Shown piece after piece: positions 16,983 to 25,988 of a stretch of 64,000 nucleotides of DNA (position 1 is its first letter; each line of letters begins with the position of its first letter). Source of the DNA: Phycisphaerae bacterium (GTDB lineage Bacteria; Planctomycetota; Phycisphaerae; UBA1845; UTPLA1); assembly GCA_035275405.1 (NCBI GenBank), contig DATEMU010000003.1, positions 558,001 through 622,000 on the forward strand. Reading direction: 5' to 3'. The notes beneath the pieces were generated by a model. That model searched no databases. It worked only from the letters and a program-made list of their open reading frames with translations, and was not told the DNA's origin. A program made the position numbers and the translations under genes.

Positions 16983-18287
16983 ATGGACCACTTTCAATAT
17001 CAGAGCGGCGAGCTTTTTTGCGAAGGCGTACCTATCTCGCAAATATCCGACGCCATCGGTACCCCCGTCTACATCTATTCGGCCGCCACGCTCCTGCGTC
17101 ATTACGACGCCGTCGCCGCCGCCTTCGCCGCCGTTGATCCGTTGATTTGTTACTCCATAAAGAGCTGTGGCAACTTCCATATCTGTCGCTTGCTCCGCGA
17201 GCGCGGCGCCGGATTTGACGTGGTCTCCGGAGGAGAAGTCGTCCGCGCGCTCGCGGCGGGGGGGGAACCCGCCAAAATCGTCTTCGCCGGGGTCGGCAAG
17301 ACCGACGAAGAAATCGAACGGGCCATCGACGCGAATATTGGCTGGTTCAATATCGAGTCCGAGGCCGAACTGGAGAATCTGATCGCCATCGCCCGTCGGC
17401 GCGGCATCTCGGTGAGCGCCGCCCTCCGAGTCAATCCCGACGTAGACCCCAAGACCCACCGGTATACCAGCACCGGCAAGAAAGAGACGAAATTCGGCGT
17501 CGATCTCGATCGTGCCCGCCGCGTCTTCGATCATTACGGCCGTCAAGATTCGGTCCGCCTTCGCGGCATCCATCTGCACATCGGCTCGCCGGTCAATACC
17601 GTCGAACCGTATGTCGCGGCCATTCAAAAGGGTCTCGCGCTCATCGACGAGCTTCGCACGTGCGGGTTCCTGATCGATATGTTGGACATCGGCGGCGGTT
17701 TCGGCGCGCACTACAAGGGCAGCGAGGCTCCGCCCGCGGTTCGCTACGCCGAGGCGATCGTGCCGCTTCTCGCTCCCTATGCGGGACAGGGCGCGACCAA
17801 ACCGCGATTGCAAATCATCATGGAGCCCGGCCGGTCGATCGCCGCCAATGCCGGCATTCTGGTGACGCGGGTACTTTACCTGAAGAAGTCCGGCGAGCGG
17901 GATTTTCTCATCATCGACGCGGGGATGAATGACCTGATCCGACCGGCCCTTTATGAGGCCTATCACTTCATCTGGCCCGTCCGCCCGGCGACGGGTTTCG
18001 TCACAAACGAGCGCGGCGAATGTGTTAACCTCCCCGGCCTCACTCCCATGGACGTCGTCGGCCCGGTCTGCGAAAGCGGCGACTTTTTCGCCCACGAGCG
18101 GATGCTGCCGCCGATGCAGCGCGGCGACCTCGTCGCTATTTTCACCGCCGGGGCCTACGGCATGGTCATGGCCAGCCACTACAACAGCCGGCCCAATCCG
18201 CCGGAGGTTCTCGTCGAAGGTGACGGTTATCGCGTCATCCGCCGACGGGAGACGTACGAGGACCTATTGTTGCCCGAACAGACTTAG
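16983..18287 (+). CDS. lysA: Diaminopimelate decarboxylase
   Basis: 434 residues, a full-length PLP-dependent enzyme of the alanine-racemase fold. The PLP lysine is in CYSIKSCGN near residue 58. Further landmarks are GGEVVRAL, HIGSPV, DIGGGFG, MEPGRSIAANAG and the active-site CESGDFFA from the partner subunit. It decarboxylates meso-diaminopimelate to L-lysine, the last step of the DAP pathway. The stop overlaps the convergent polymerase gene by four bases. Confidence 0.96.
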   Translation: MDHFQYQSGELFCEGVPISQISDAIGTPVYIYSAATLLRHYDAVAAAFAAVDPLICYSIKSCGNFHICRLLRERGAGFDVVSGGEVVRALAAGGEPAKIVFAGVGKTDEEIERAIDANIGWFNIESEAELENLIAIARRRGISVSAALRVNPDVDPKTHRYTSTGKKETKFGVDLDRARRVFDHYGRQDSVRLRGIHLHIGSPVNTVEPYVAAIQKGLALIDELRTCGFLIDMLDIGGGFGAHYKGSEAPPAVRYAEAIVPLLAPYAGQGATKPRLQIIMEPGRSIAANAGILVTRVLYLKKSGERDFLIIDAGMNDLIRPALYEAYHFIWPVRPATGFVTNERGECVNLPGLTPMDVVGPVCESGDFFAHERMLPPMQRGDLVAIFTAGAYGMVMASHYNSRPNPPEVLVEGDGYRVIRRRETYEDLLLPEQT

Positions 18288-20602
18288 GGTTGCGAGGTGG
18301 GAACCGCAAGTTGCGACAGGCGATCTTGAATCGCCGCGCGGTTCTCCGCGCCCAACCGGTTAGGGGCCGAGACATAAATTCGTCGATCGTCCAGGTCCAG
18401 GGCATTTTGCAATTCCGCCGCGGCCAATCTTCGCAGTTCCGGCGAATCGGTGAGCCGCGCGAATTGTTCGTACAGCGTCGCGAGTACCAGCCGCCTGTTC
18501 GGCGACGTGGGGTACATCTCGACGGCTCGCAGCATCGAAGCGATGGATCGGTCCCTATCGGCCGGATCGTTGGTGCGGCTAAAACGGCGAAAATAAAGGG
18601 TCGCGAGATAGTGATGGGTCGAGGCGTTCTGCGGATCCCGGGTCTGGAGCATTCTTGCATATTCGGCCGCGAAATCGACCTGCTCAATCGTTGACGCCCG
18701 GCGCGTGAGTTCCTCGACCAACTCGTCAACGGCCGTCCCATCGAGCGGCCAGGCGTCGATCGCCCGTATGTACGCCTGATATCCTCCAGAATTCTGATAC
18801 TCCTCCCACAAGTTCCCCTTGCCGCTCGTTCGAGCCTCCTGCAGAGCAGCGCCGGCAATGGCCATGGGCCGTACAACGAACGCGACGAACAAGACAATTC
18901 CAACAAATCCGAATGCCCCCACCACGACGCCCGCACTTTTCTTCGGCGAAGGGACGACGACGCGATCAGTTGACTCCCATCGCGCATCGCGCACCGCCAG
19001 CGCAACGGCCATTATGGCGAAGAACGTCGTCGCCGCGCCGCCCTGGAACATCGCGAGGTCGATCCCCGTGTGAATCAGGAATCCGATCATTCCGGCACAC
19101 AACGTCGTGAGCATCGGTCCGGGCACGTCATTCGCCACAAAGCGGGACGCGCTCGATTCGCACGACACGGTGATGGAGCTGATGACCCAGAGAATCGCCG
19201 GCAGATAGAGCACCAAGATCGTGAAGTCCTGGGGCGAGCCTGCGAGCAGTGCCGCCCACGATGCGAATACGATGGCGCCGATCGCGCCGGTCCAGAGGAC
19301 GATCGATCCGCCGGCTTGATCGGCTTCAACAACGTGCGAACCAACGAGGAGAATACGGTCCGGCTTGCCTTCACCTTTCGCCAACCGCAGGCTCACGCCG
19401 AGGAAAACGGCGAACATCCCGGTCAATCCTACGGCGCCCCACTCCGCCAGCGCCTTGACGGGCCAACTGTGCGGGTCCTCCACGTCCTCGGGGCATTCCA
19501 CTGCCTTGTAACGCGAAAAATACCGCCCAAAGTTGTCCGCGCCGATTCCCCAAAGGCCTTGATCGCGTATCAGGGTCGACGCACCCTGCCAATAGAACGA
19601 ACGAAAGAGCATCGACCGCCCGAGCGACTCCGGTCTGGCCTGCAATGTGGCAACGAGCGCGACGGCGGCAATGGCAAACGCCGTCCAAAACGCCGCCGCG
19701 ATCGCGTACGGTCGTCGTCGAATCACGTCTGAAAACCGGCTGGTGAAAAGCCAGATGAGTATTGCAACGCCGCAGGCCGCCGCCGCGCCTTTGCTCTGGG
19801 CGAAGTACAGGGCGGCGAACGCGGCAACCCCGATCAGTGCTGGCATAATCAGTGTCCACACGGGTCGCCGACGCCAGCGCGACTGGGCAACTGCCGCTGC
19901 CGTCATGATGACCAGGATCAGGTAACTGGCGAGGACATTGGGGTGCTGGAAATAGCCGCTGACCGCGCCGGAGCGCATCCGCTGCTCGAAGTCGTGTAGC
20001 ATCCCAGACGAACGATCGTCGGCTCCAGAGTCCTGCGTAAACTCCGCCTTGTGCTCCTCGTAATACTGAATGGTGTCGGGAATCTCGACCCAGCGCTGAT
20101 AAGCGCACTTCGCGGCGACCATTGCGCCGGTAGCCAGGATGGCGATGAGCACCAGTCGCACGTGCCACGGTCGGACAAGGAGTTGCCGCAGGGTCAGCAA
20201 ATAGAGAAGCAAGCCCAGGAAATCGAGGCTGCCCGTGAGCGCCAGGTGCTTTTGTCCCGCGCGGGCCGTGCTGACGGTCATCGCGATCGCGAGAACGGCG
20301 ATACCCAGCTCCGATCCCGTCCACCGATAGGCTCGTCCGCCCTGCCAAAGCCGAACTGCCGCGACGAGCACCGCAGCGCCGAGGATCACCGCGAAGATCG
20401 CCGTCGTCGTCGCGGGCATCGCCCCCGGCGGCGTATCGAGATGGCGCAGCAGCCGGGCGACCTCAAATGTTCGTGTCTCGGAGATAACGGCTCGAAGCGG
20501 TATTAGCGCGACCAATACCAGAAGTGCGAGGCGTTCGAAGATTGTCAGATCGCCGGCGGCGAATCCCGTTAATTGGCCATCCTCGCGTTGAGGTTTGCTC
20601 AC
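18284..20602 (-). CDS. O-antigen ligase/polymerase-like membrane protein with TPR-like C-terminus
   Basis: 772 residues from GTG 20602. That start gives a GTGA overlap with the upstream gene, so it is preferred over the ORF extension. About 12 transmembrane helices fill the first 560 residues. The Wzy/WaaL signature appears as YFQHPNVLASYL and GIGADNFGRYFSRYK. The remainder (about 570-772) is soluble, with helical pairs such as ASTHHYLATLYFRRF and PNRRLVLATLYEQFARL that look like tetratricopeptide repeats. It probably joins or polymerises surface glycan on undecaprenyl carriers and works with the WecA-like enzyme upstream. Confidence 0.88.
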   Translation of the reverse strand: MSKPQREDGQLTGFAAGDLTIFERLALLVLVALIPLRAVISETRTFEVARLLRHLDTPPGAMPATTTAIFAVILGAAVLVAAVRLWQGGRAYRWTGSELGIAVLAIAMTVSTARAGQKHLALTGSLDFLGLLLYLLTLRQLLVRPWHVRLVLIAILATGAMVAAKCAYQRWVEIPDTIQYYEEHKAEFTQDSGADDRSSGMLHDFEQRMRSGAVSGYFQHPNVLASYLILVIMTAAAVAQSRWRRRPVWTLIMPALIGVAAFAALYFAQSKGAAAACGVAILIWLFTSRFSDVIRRRPYAIAAAFWTAFAIAAVALVATLQARPESLGRSMLFRSFYWQGASTLIRDQGLWGIGADNFGRYFSRYKAVECPEDVEDPHSWPVKALAEWGAVGLTGMFAVFLGVSLRLAKGEGKPDRILLVGSHVVEADQAGGSIVLWTGAIGAIVFASWAALLAGSPQDFTILVLYLPAILWVISSITVSCESSASRFVANDVPGPMLTTLCAGMIGFLIHTGIDLAMFQGGAATTFFAIMAVALAVRDARWESTDRVVVPSPKKSAGVVVGAFGFVGIVLFVAFVVRPMAIAGAALQEARTSGKGNLWEEYQNSGGYQAYIRAIDAWPLDGTAVDELVEELTRRASTIEQVDFAAEYARMLQTRDPQNASTHHYLATLYFRRFSRTNDPADRDRSIASMLRAVEMYPTSPNRRLVLATLYEQFARLTDSPELRRLAAAELQNALDLDDRRIYVSAPNRLGAENRAAIQDRLSQLAVPTSQP

Positions 20603-21687
20603 GGTCGCCCCGCGCTTTCCAATAGCGCCACGAGCGCGACGACCAGCACCGTCTGAAGGCCGATCCCCCACGCCAACGTCCAGCTCGCCGTCGGCAGGAG
20701 CAGCGCCGGCAGTGCCGTCACCAGCGTAGCCAACCAGATCACCAGCACGGCCTGCCGCTCGCTCATTCCGCGCGACACGAGACGGTGGGAGAAGTGCCTC
20801 CGATCGCCGCTCCAGATCGGCGCACCGGTCCGGGCGCGAAGAAAGATGACGCTGAGAGTGTCATAGAGCGGTACCGCCATGACCACGAGGGGTGCGATCA
20901 CGCCGACGGGATGCTGGCCCTGTACCGGCGAGGCAAACGTCGTCAGGATGGTGAAGACCGCAAGAAGTAGACCGACGAGCAGGCTTCCCGCATCGCCCAG
21001 ATAGATGCTGGCCGGATAGAAATTCAGCGGCAGGAACCCCATCAGGGCCCCCGCCAGCAGCCAACAGCACGCCGGCACGAACACCTGCCCCGCGCCCTGG
21101 GCCGTCATGGCGAAGACTCCGGCGGCGATCATCCCCACGCCCGCCGCCAGACCGTCCATGTTGTCCAGGAAATTGAGCGAGTTCGTCAGCGTGAGAATCC
21201 ACAGCACCGAAAGCGCCGTCGAGATCGCCGGGTGCAGGTGCGACAACAAGCGCAGGTTGCAGCCGACGACCAGGGCCAACGCGATCGCCAGTTGGACGAG
21301 GAACTTCAACCCCGCCGGCAGCGGTCGCGCATCGTCGATCAACCCAAGGATGCAGATCGCCGTCGCCGCGGCCGCGATGGCCAGGGCCATCGGTGTTTTC
21401 GCCAGAAGCCCGCCGATGTGTTGGTGAAACTCCGCCGGCATCCACGCCGGTCGATCCTGTCCAAAGAGCCGCGCTGCCGCGACCGCCGCGAGCATCGGGA
21501 CCACGACGGCGAAGAGAATCGCGATTCCTCCGCCCAGCGCGACCGGCCGGGGATGCGCTTTGCGTCCACCGGGCACATCGACAAACCCGCGGCGCGCTGC
21601 CCAGGAACGGACGATGAGCGTCCCCGCGAACGACAGCAGCGCCCCGATCACGAGCGCGGCGTAGGGCCAGGACGTTGTGTTCATCAT
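20599..21687 (-). CDS. Undecaprenyl-phosphate sugar-1-phosphate transferase (MraY/WecA family)
   Basis: 362 residues from ATG 21687 (a second ATG follows directly). Multi-pass membrane protein with the family motifs in order: KAHPRPVALGGG, LIDDARPLPAGLKF, NSLNFLDNMDGLAAG (metal-binding Asp pair), LGDAGSLLVG, and RRHFSHRLVSRGMS. It transfers a sugar-1-phosphate from a UDP-sugar to undecaprenyl phosphate, starting glycan synthesis. The HxxH motif near the C-terminus favours the WecA/TagO subgroup over MraY. It overlaps the polymerase gene by four bases. Confidence 0.93.
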   Translation of the reverse strand: MMNTTSWPYAALVIGALLSFAGTLIVRSWAARRGFVDVPGGRKAHPRPVALGGGIAILFAVVVPMLAAVAAARLFGQDRPAWMPAEFHQHIGGLLAKTPMALAIAAAATAICILGLIDDARPLPAGLKFLVQLAIALALVVGCNLRLLSHLHPAISTALSVLWILTLTNSLNFLDNMDGLAAGVGMIAAGVFAMTAQGAGQVFVPACCWLLAGALMGFLPLNFYPASIYLGDAGSLLVGLLLAVFTILTTFASPVQGQHPVGVIAPLVVMAVPLYDTLSVIFLRARTGAPIWSGDRRHFSHRLVSRGMSERQAVLVIWLATLVTALPALLLPTASWTLAWGIGLQTVLVVALVALLESAGRP

Positions 21688-21854
21688 CGGCCTAACGAAA
21701 TGGGTTGCCCGCCGACCGCCACTTGCGCGCCGATTGAGCACCCGTCGCGTGCGAAAACGCGTAACTCCATGCGGAACAATCCGCGCGCGGCCCATGCTAT
21801 TGAAAGCCTTGCGGCCGGTCTATATGCTACGAGCATCGCGATCGCGAGGATTGG

Positions 21855-22421
21855 GTGAAAAAGGAACTTCGGACCAAACTGCGGGCCCAACTGGCGGAAA
21901 TCCCCCTCTCCGAGATACAGAATCGCTCGCGGCGGGCGGCCCAGCGGCTCTTCGCCGAGCCGGAATACCGTCGCGCCGAGATCATGATGATCTACCTGTC
22001 GCTGCCGCACGAGGCGGACACGACGGAGATCGTCCTCCAGGCCTGGCAGGACCGCAAAAAAGTCGTCGCCCCGCAGGTCAGTTGGGACAGCCGCCAGATG
22101 GTCCCCGTCGAGATCCACGACTTGGACGGCGACGTCGCCAGCAACCAGATCGGCATCCGCGAACCCATCCACGGCCTGCCGATCCCCATCAGCCTGATCG
22201 ACCTCGTCATCGTCCCCGGTCTGGGCTTCGACCCCTTCGGCAACCGCCTCGGCCGCGGTCGGGGGTTCTACGATCGCTTCCTGGGCAAGCCCGAGTTCAA
22301 AGGTATCCCCTGCGGCTTCGCCCTGGAGCCGCAGCTCGTCGCCTCCATCCCCGCCGGCCCGCTGGACCAGAAGGTGCGGATGCTGGTGACGGATGAGATG
22401 GTCCGGCGGTTTGATCCGTAG
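21855..22421 (+). CDS. 5-formyltetrahydrofolate cyclo-ligase
   Basis: 188 residues from GTG 21855. Family landmarks are LRTKLRAQLAEI at the start, IMMIYLSLPHEADT, and the C-terminal DLVIVPGLGFDPFGNRLGRGRGFYDRFL that binds ATP and folate. It converts 5-formyl-THF to 5,10-methenyl-THF at the cost of ATP. The length matches YgfA/MTHFS proteins. It is divergent from the WecA-like gene and starts 168 bases from it. Confidence 0.95.
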   Translation: MKKELRTKLRAQLAEIPLSEIQNRSRRAAQRLFAEPEYRRAEIMMIYLSLPHEADTTEIVLQAWQDRKKVVAPQVSWDSRQMVPVEIHDLDGDVASNQIGIREPIHGLPIPISLIDLVIVPGLGFDPFGNRLGRGRGFYDRFLGKPEFKGIPCGFALEPQLVASIPAGPLDQKVRMLVTDEMVRRFDP

Positions 22422-22472
22422 GGACGGAAACGTCGAAACGTCGAAACGTCAAAAAATCAAAACATCAAAAAG

Positions 22473-23150
22473 TCAACTGTCGGCCGGCTGAGGGATGTCG
22501 GCGTCGGCTTGGGCGGTGCATACGCCGTCTGCGCCGTCGTTGCTGCAGGCCAGGCGGAGCGGCTGGGGGTTTACAGGCTCAGGGGATTGAGGGACTGAGG
22601 GATTAAGGGATTGAGGGGCGGGAGGAGACCGATCGGGGCCCTCTTTGAGCAACCGCAGGTGTCGTTGGCGCATCACTTCGAGGGCCTCGGATTTTAGGCG
22701 GAGGTGGTCGCGGTCGTGATCGAGGCGGGCTCGTGCCCGGTGGGATTCTTCGGCGAGGCGGCGGTCGTGGAGTTTCGTCCTTACGGACCGGTCGTGGGAG
22801 GCGAGGAGCGCGGCGATTTCCTTGTTGAGTTCAGCGCCATCGGTGTTGAGGAGGAGTTCGAAGAGGCGGCGGTCGGCGAGTTTGCGGATGGCGCCGTCGA
22901 GACCGGGGTCGTCCTCGGCGGCGAGACCGGCCGCCTCGACGAGGTTGACGCGGTCGCGGAGTCGGCGGGCGTAGCGGTAAAGGGCGTAATAGCTGACACC
23001 GAACTTGCCCAGCTCGAACTGCATCCAGATGGCGCGGAAGTTGGGCGGGCAGTGTTCGATGATGGCGACGTTGACGGCGCGGCGGAGGTCGGGAGGGAGT
23101 TTTTCGAAGACGGAAGAGCGACAGTTGTCCTGTTGGGCGTCGTGGGACAT
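22473..23150 (-). CDS. Mu gp27-like (DUF3486) protein, possible phage-derived
   Basis: 225 residues. The first half matches the pattern of Mu-type Gp27/DUF3486 proteins: FEKLPPDLRRAVN at the start and FELGKFGVSYYALYRYARRL, a small-terminase-like HTH region. The middle is helical and Arg/His-rich (HDRDHLRLKSEALEVMRQ). The last 50 residues are a low-complexity Pro/Ser/Gln tail built from imperfect short DNA repeats, then CSNDGADGVC. No other phage structural gene is next to it, so it is either a remnant or a domesticated gene. Family assignment is from memory and moderate. Confidence 0.6.
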   Translation of the reverse strand: MSHDAQQDNCRSSVFEKLPPDLRRAVNVAIIEHCPPNFRAIWMQFELGKFGVSYYALYRYARRLRDRVNLVEAAGLAAEDDPGLDGAIRKLADRRLFELLLNTDGAELNKEIAALLASHDRSVRTKLHDRRLAEESHRARARLDHDRDHLRLKSEALEVMRQRHLRLLKEGPDRSPPAPQSLNPSVPQSPEPVNPQPLRLACSNDGADGVCTAQADADIPQPADS

Positions 23151-23560
23151 GGGAATTACCTCGGCGGATTATTTTTCATGCGCAATCGAGCGCAATCGAG
23201 CGCAATCGAAAGGACAGGATTGACAAGATGAACAAGATTGCACCACAGAGGCGCCGAGCCACAGAGACGAAAGTGGTTTTGGTTGCACATGGCGCGGAGA
23301 CTCCGGAGCCGCAGTGGCCGGTGGTCAGTGCAGCAGAAGCGCGGCGGCTTCGCCGGTTCTTTTTGGTCCTCAACCAGTTACCTTGCTCAATGTGCCCTCT
23401 AATCTGATGGATTTCTTTTACGAAACTAGGGGGCTGGGGTTGTTAATGCTGGCGGCGCAAGGGGTTAGGGATCGGAAAAAAATTTTCGGGGCGGCCGTTG
23501 CGCGGGTGGGGGCTCGTAGGACTAGTTAAGAGGCCTGAGGCTTGAGGAAGAGGACTGGTC
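23151..23560. other. 410-base stretch with repeats and one small possible ORF
   Basis: It begins with three tandem copies of a 10-base CGCAATCGAG unit (about 23181-23210). This is followed by AAAGGACAGGATTGACAAGATGAACAAG-type sequence, shown here only in part, and two CCACAGAG units at 23243-23250 and 23259-23266. Such boilerplate repeats are common between genes in environmental bacteria. A possible 59-codon ORF at 23228-23407 overlaps the repeats. The rest is G-rich and has no gene that I can support. Confidence 0.45.
23228..23407 (+). CDS. Small possible ORF, 59 residues
   Basis: ATG 23228 to TGA 23405-23407. The sequence starts MNKIAPQRRRATETK and has a hydrophobic-basic middle (AEARRLRRFFLVLNQ). 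Its first codons run over the CCACAGAG repeats, so the frame may be accidental. It lies upstream of another small gene on the same strand. No family is recognised. Confidence 0.25.
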   Translation: MNKIAPQRRRATETKVVLVAHGAETPEPQWPVVSAAEARRLRRFFLVLNQLPCSMCPLI

Positions 23561-23776
23561 ATGGTGTGCGAGCGTTTGCGTGGGCGAGGCGAGGGTGTGT
23601 CGCCCGAGGCAGTGGACAAGGCGCTGCGGGCGTTTTGGCGTGGGTCGGCGTGCGAGATCGATCAGTTGGCGGGAGTGAGCGGCGATGAGCGCCCCGGGTT
23701 AGGCGAGTTACTGCTTTGGTTGATGAATTCGGCAGGAACCTCGCGGTCGGCGAGGACGCACAGGAGACTCTTGTGA
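23561..23776 (+). CDS. Small hypothetical protein
   Basis: 71 residues from ATG 23561, preceded by GAGGAAGAGGA as ribosome-binding site. The stop overlaps the GTG start of the next gene (GTGA at 23773-23776), evidence of translational coupling and that both frames are real. Residues such as SPEAVDKALRAFWRG and GLGELLLWLMNSA suggest a small helical domain. No family is recognised. Confidence 0.5.
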   Translation: MVCERLRGRGEGVSPEAVDKALRAFWRGSACEIDQLAGVSGDERPGLGELLLWLMNSAGTSRSARTHRRLL

Positions 23777-24615
23777 ATCGGAAATACGACAAACGTAGGT
23801 CCCTTGGTCGACGCGTGTCGATTATTGGGCTTCTCCTCAGCACTCCCATGGTGACGGCGGATATTGTTCGTTTTGAGGGGGCGTGCGTTTCTTTCGGGCG
23901 TGATTCTGGCTGTGATGGATGCGAGAAGGGCTGCGTCTCTGACTCATCCGGTGCAATAGAGTGTGAGGCCGGCCTCGCGCTGCAACCCCACGAGGAAGGA
24001 TGGGTGATCATGGATGAGATTCCCATCGGGTTGGCCTATCGCGCCGCCTGTTCCGCAAGCGTCACGATCTTCGTGGAAGTCATCAATCCAGACGATGCGG
24101 GCAGCCTGAGCGCGTATGTCAGTTACGGTTGCGATCGCGTGCACTGGTCGGACTGGCAGCCTCCTGACGCAAGCAAGCGTTATACCGGAGATCCGCCGCC
24201 TCCACTGTTTTGCTCTGATATCACAGTGAAGCGCAAAGACGCAGAGTATTTCAAGGCGCAACTCGAAAAGCTGGGTGAACCCGAAGAAGGCAAGGCCCGG
24301 GGGACGGACGGCCTCTTCCGCTGGATCGCGAAGCGTCAGCCTGATTTGTTCGAGCGCGTCATTCCCGCGGTCGGTTACATCCGCATCAAGATTGTAAACC
24401 CGAGCGACAAGTTAATTACGCTGTCAAGAGTGAACGCGCTTATTTCCTCGTATGTTTCCGGGATGCATCGTTTGGGAGAGCCCTTCGATACAGATACCCG
24501 ATGGAACTTCGATCTGCGCGCGGCGACCAGCCAGCCTACGTCTCAACCGGCAACGATGCCGGCTGCTGGTAATGAACGGTCGAGCGGCACGGCAAACGAA
24601 AGTGAGGAGAATTAG
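23773..24615 (+). CDS. Exported hypothetical protein with Cys-rich N-terminus
   Basis: 280 residues from GTG 23773, chosen for the AGGAGA site just upstream and the GTGA overlap. A basic start (RKYDKRRSLGRR) and hydrophobic stretch (VSIIGLLLSTPMVTA) form a signal peptide. A Cys-rich segment follows (CDGCEKGC). The body is beta-rich with IFVEVINPDDAGSLSAYVS and YIRIKIVNPSDKLITL, like a galactose-binding or immunoglobulin-like jelly roll. The tail is a SQPTSQPATMP low-complexity linker, similar in style to the HEAT protein at 8.6 kb. Confidence 0.7.
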   Translation: MNRKYDKRRSLGRRVSIIGLLLSTPMVTADIVRFEGACVSFGRDSGCDGCEKGCVSDSSGAIECEAGLALQPHEEGWVIMDEIPIGLAYRAACSASVTIFVEVINPDDAGSLSAYVSYGCDRVHWSDWQPPDASKRYTGDPPPPLFCSDITVKRKDAEYFKAQLEKLGEPEEGKARGTDGLFRWIAKRQPDLFERVIPAVGYIRIKIVNPSDKLITLSRVNALISSYVSGMHRLGEPFDTDTRWNFDLRAATSQPTSQPATMPAAGNERSSGTANESEEN

Positions 24616-24673
24616 GTGACTGTCCCTGATAGTCCGTGGTTCACACGCTATTCCCATCAGCCTGCCGAGCGCT

Positions 24674-24843
24674 TTGCTGCTTTTAGTTTCATCGTGGATG
24701 TTTTGGCGACGACTTCCGTATTCAGGTGTTCACTGCGCGTTGTGCGGCTACAACCTGACCGGCAACACGTCGGGCCGCTGTCCGAGTGTGGCACTATCTT
24801 ACAAGGGACTGGCAGCGAATCGGTGGCGGATACATTCGCATGA
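24674..24843 (+). pseudogene. Frameshifted zinc-ribbon membrane protein gene
   Basis: The frame from TTG 24674 (open back to 24620) encodes a hydrophobic stretch and HCALCGYNLTGNTSGRCP, then loses the ribbon. One base more in CCGAGTGT at about 24783 would restore ECG and continue in the other frame to TGA at 24841-24843. The intact copy of this ribbon is at 25.6 kb, and 29 bases are identical between them (24743-24771 and 25608-25636). The N-terminal portion is shorter than in the relatives, so this is a degraded copy, unless the missing base is a sequencing error. Confidence 0.6.
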
Positions 24844-24866
24844 TGATCCGCTGAGGTAATATTGTC

Positions 24867-25703
24867 GTGCGTCGAACTGGGCAAATACGAGCTTGCATTC
24901 GATGGGCCGCAACGGTGACACTCTTGTTGATTTCAGTTTTGTGGATCCTCAGCCACGTCACAAGCATCACGTATCGCGTATTAACCGGCCTATCATGGCC
25001 AACCGAAGGCGCTGATCATCCATCCTCTCAAGTCTATAGATTTCACCAGCTTCAAGCGGGCGCAATCGTATGGAATGCAGGTTTTACGACGTCGAATCGA
25101 ACGGAATCAATCAAGAGCTTTGTCTTTGGCGAGTATCATTCTTGGCTACCTAAGTGGCCTTCATCTTATGTTCCGTCCTATGCTCGCGGTTCTGGTTCCT
25201 TCGGTTCCGTTGGAGTTATCGTGATGCCACTCTGGATTCCGCTTCTTCTCGTTGGGATTCCCGTCGTGATGCTGTGGCGACCTGAAATCCGACGGCGACG
25301 TTGGCTGAAGCGGGCCGGAAGTATAAGAAGCGTTCAAAAACGCTTTGGCCCGCGAAGCGAACGAGTCGCTTCGATCGCCGTTGCTGTTGTTTCCTTGATC
25401 GTTGCATTTGTTCTGTTAGATGCCGCTGACGCAGGATCTCCGCCATGGGTTGCGCAAACATTAAGGCCTGTCATCGACTTTTCCTTGCCGCTTTACCTGG
25501 CCTTTCTCCTTTTGTTATGGCTGGGCACTTCATACTTCATCGCTAAGCTAATCCGCCGATTCTTGTTGTGGAAAGCCTGTTACATGGAACTGCCGCTCTG
25601 TCCCCGCTGCGGCTACAACCTGACCGGCAACACGTCCGGACGTTGCCCGGAGTGCGGGCAGCCGGTAGAGATCAACGCGTTGGTTGAACCCGAACGGGCC
25701 TAG
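24867..25703 (+). CDS. Multi-pass membrane protein with C-terminal zinc ribbon
   Basis: 278 residues from GTG 24867, with GAGGT as ribosome-binding site. Hydrophobic segments lie at about residues 13-35, 112-130, 170-190 and 205-225. A basic loop (RPEIRRRRWLKRAG) follows the second. The C-terminus is a CPRCGYNLTGN...CPECG ribbon with GQPVEIN. The local GC content is lower than that of the surrounding core genes. It sits right after the frameshifted relative, suggesting tandem duplication. Function unknown. Confidence 0.7.
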   Translation: MRRTGQIRACIRWAATVTLLLISVLWILSHVTSITYRVLTGLSWPTEGADHPSSQVYRFHQLQAGAIVWNAGFTTSNRTESIKSFVFGEYHSWLPKWPSSYVPSYARGSGSFGSVGVIVMPLWIPLLLVGIPVVMLWRPEIRRRRWLKRAGSIRSVQKRFGPRSERVASIAVAVVSLIVAFVLLDAADAGSPPWVAQTLRPVIDFSLPLYLAFLLLLWLGTSYFIAKLIRRFLLWKACYMELPLCPRCGYNLTGNTSGRCPECGQPVEINALVEPERA

Positions 25704-25956
25704 AGTTGCGGGGCGGCGGGTCTCAAAGACTCGACCTGCACAAGCGATTCCTATCGACGCAACGCCGGTGGCGTAGGGTGAATTTGAACCCTACGGGATC
25801 GATGGGGGTGGGCGGGCGGCATTGGGTACAGTGGAGTTGTCGCTGCCTACTAACGGTCAGTCCTTCGGGCTGTCGCAGAATGCCATGACTGTGGGAAGGG
25901 ATTACCAAGGGGGATGGTGCGAGAATCCCGGCGCGCCGGGATCGCACCAGCGAACT

Positions 25957-25988
25957 TTCGCTATTCGCCATTCGCTATTCGTCATTTC
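25957..25988. repeat. AT-rich TTCGCTATTCG/ATTCGTCATT repeats
   Basis: Units CGCTATTCG, CCATTCGCTATTCG and TCATTTC run in tandem just after the stop of the reductase gene. The same ATTCGTCATT unit is found in the repeat at 11849-11930. Confidence 0.45.

Noticed and set aside
22426-22472. Repeated CGAAACGTC units after the cyclo-ligase gene, considered as a CRISPR start
   Set aside because: Units are 9-10 bases without spacers, so not a CRISPR array; simple short repeats only.
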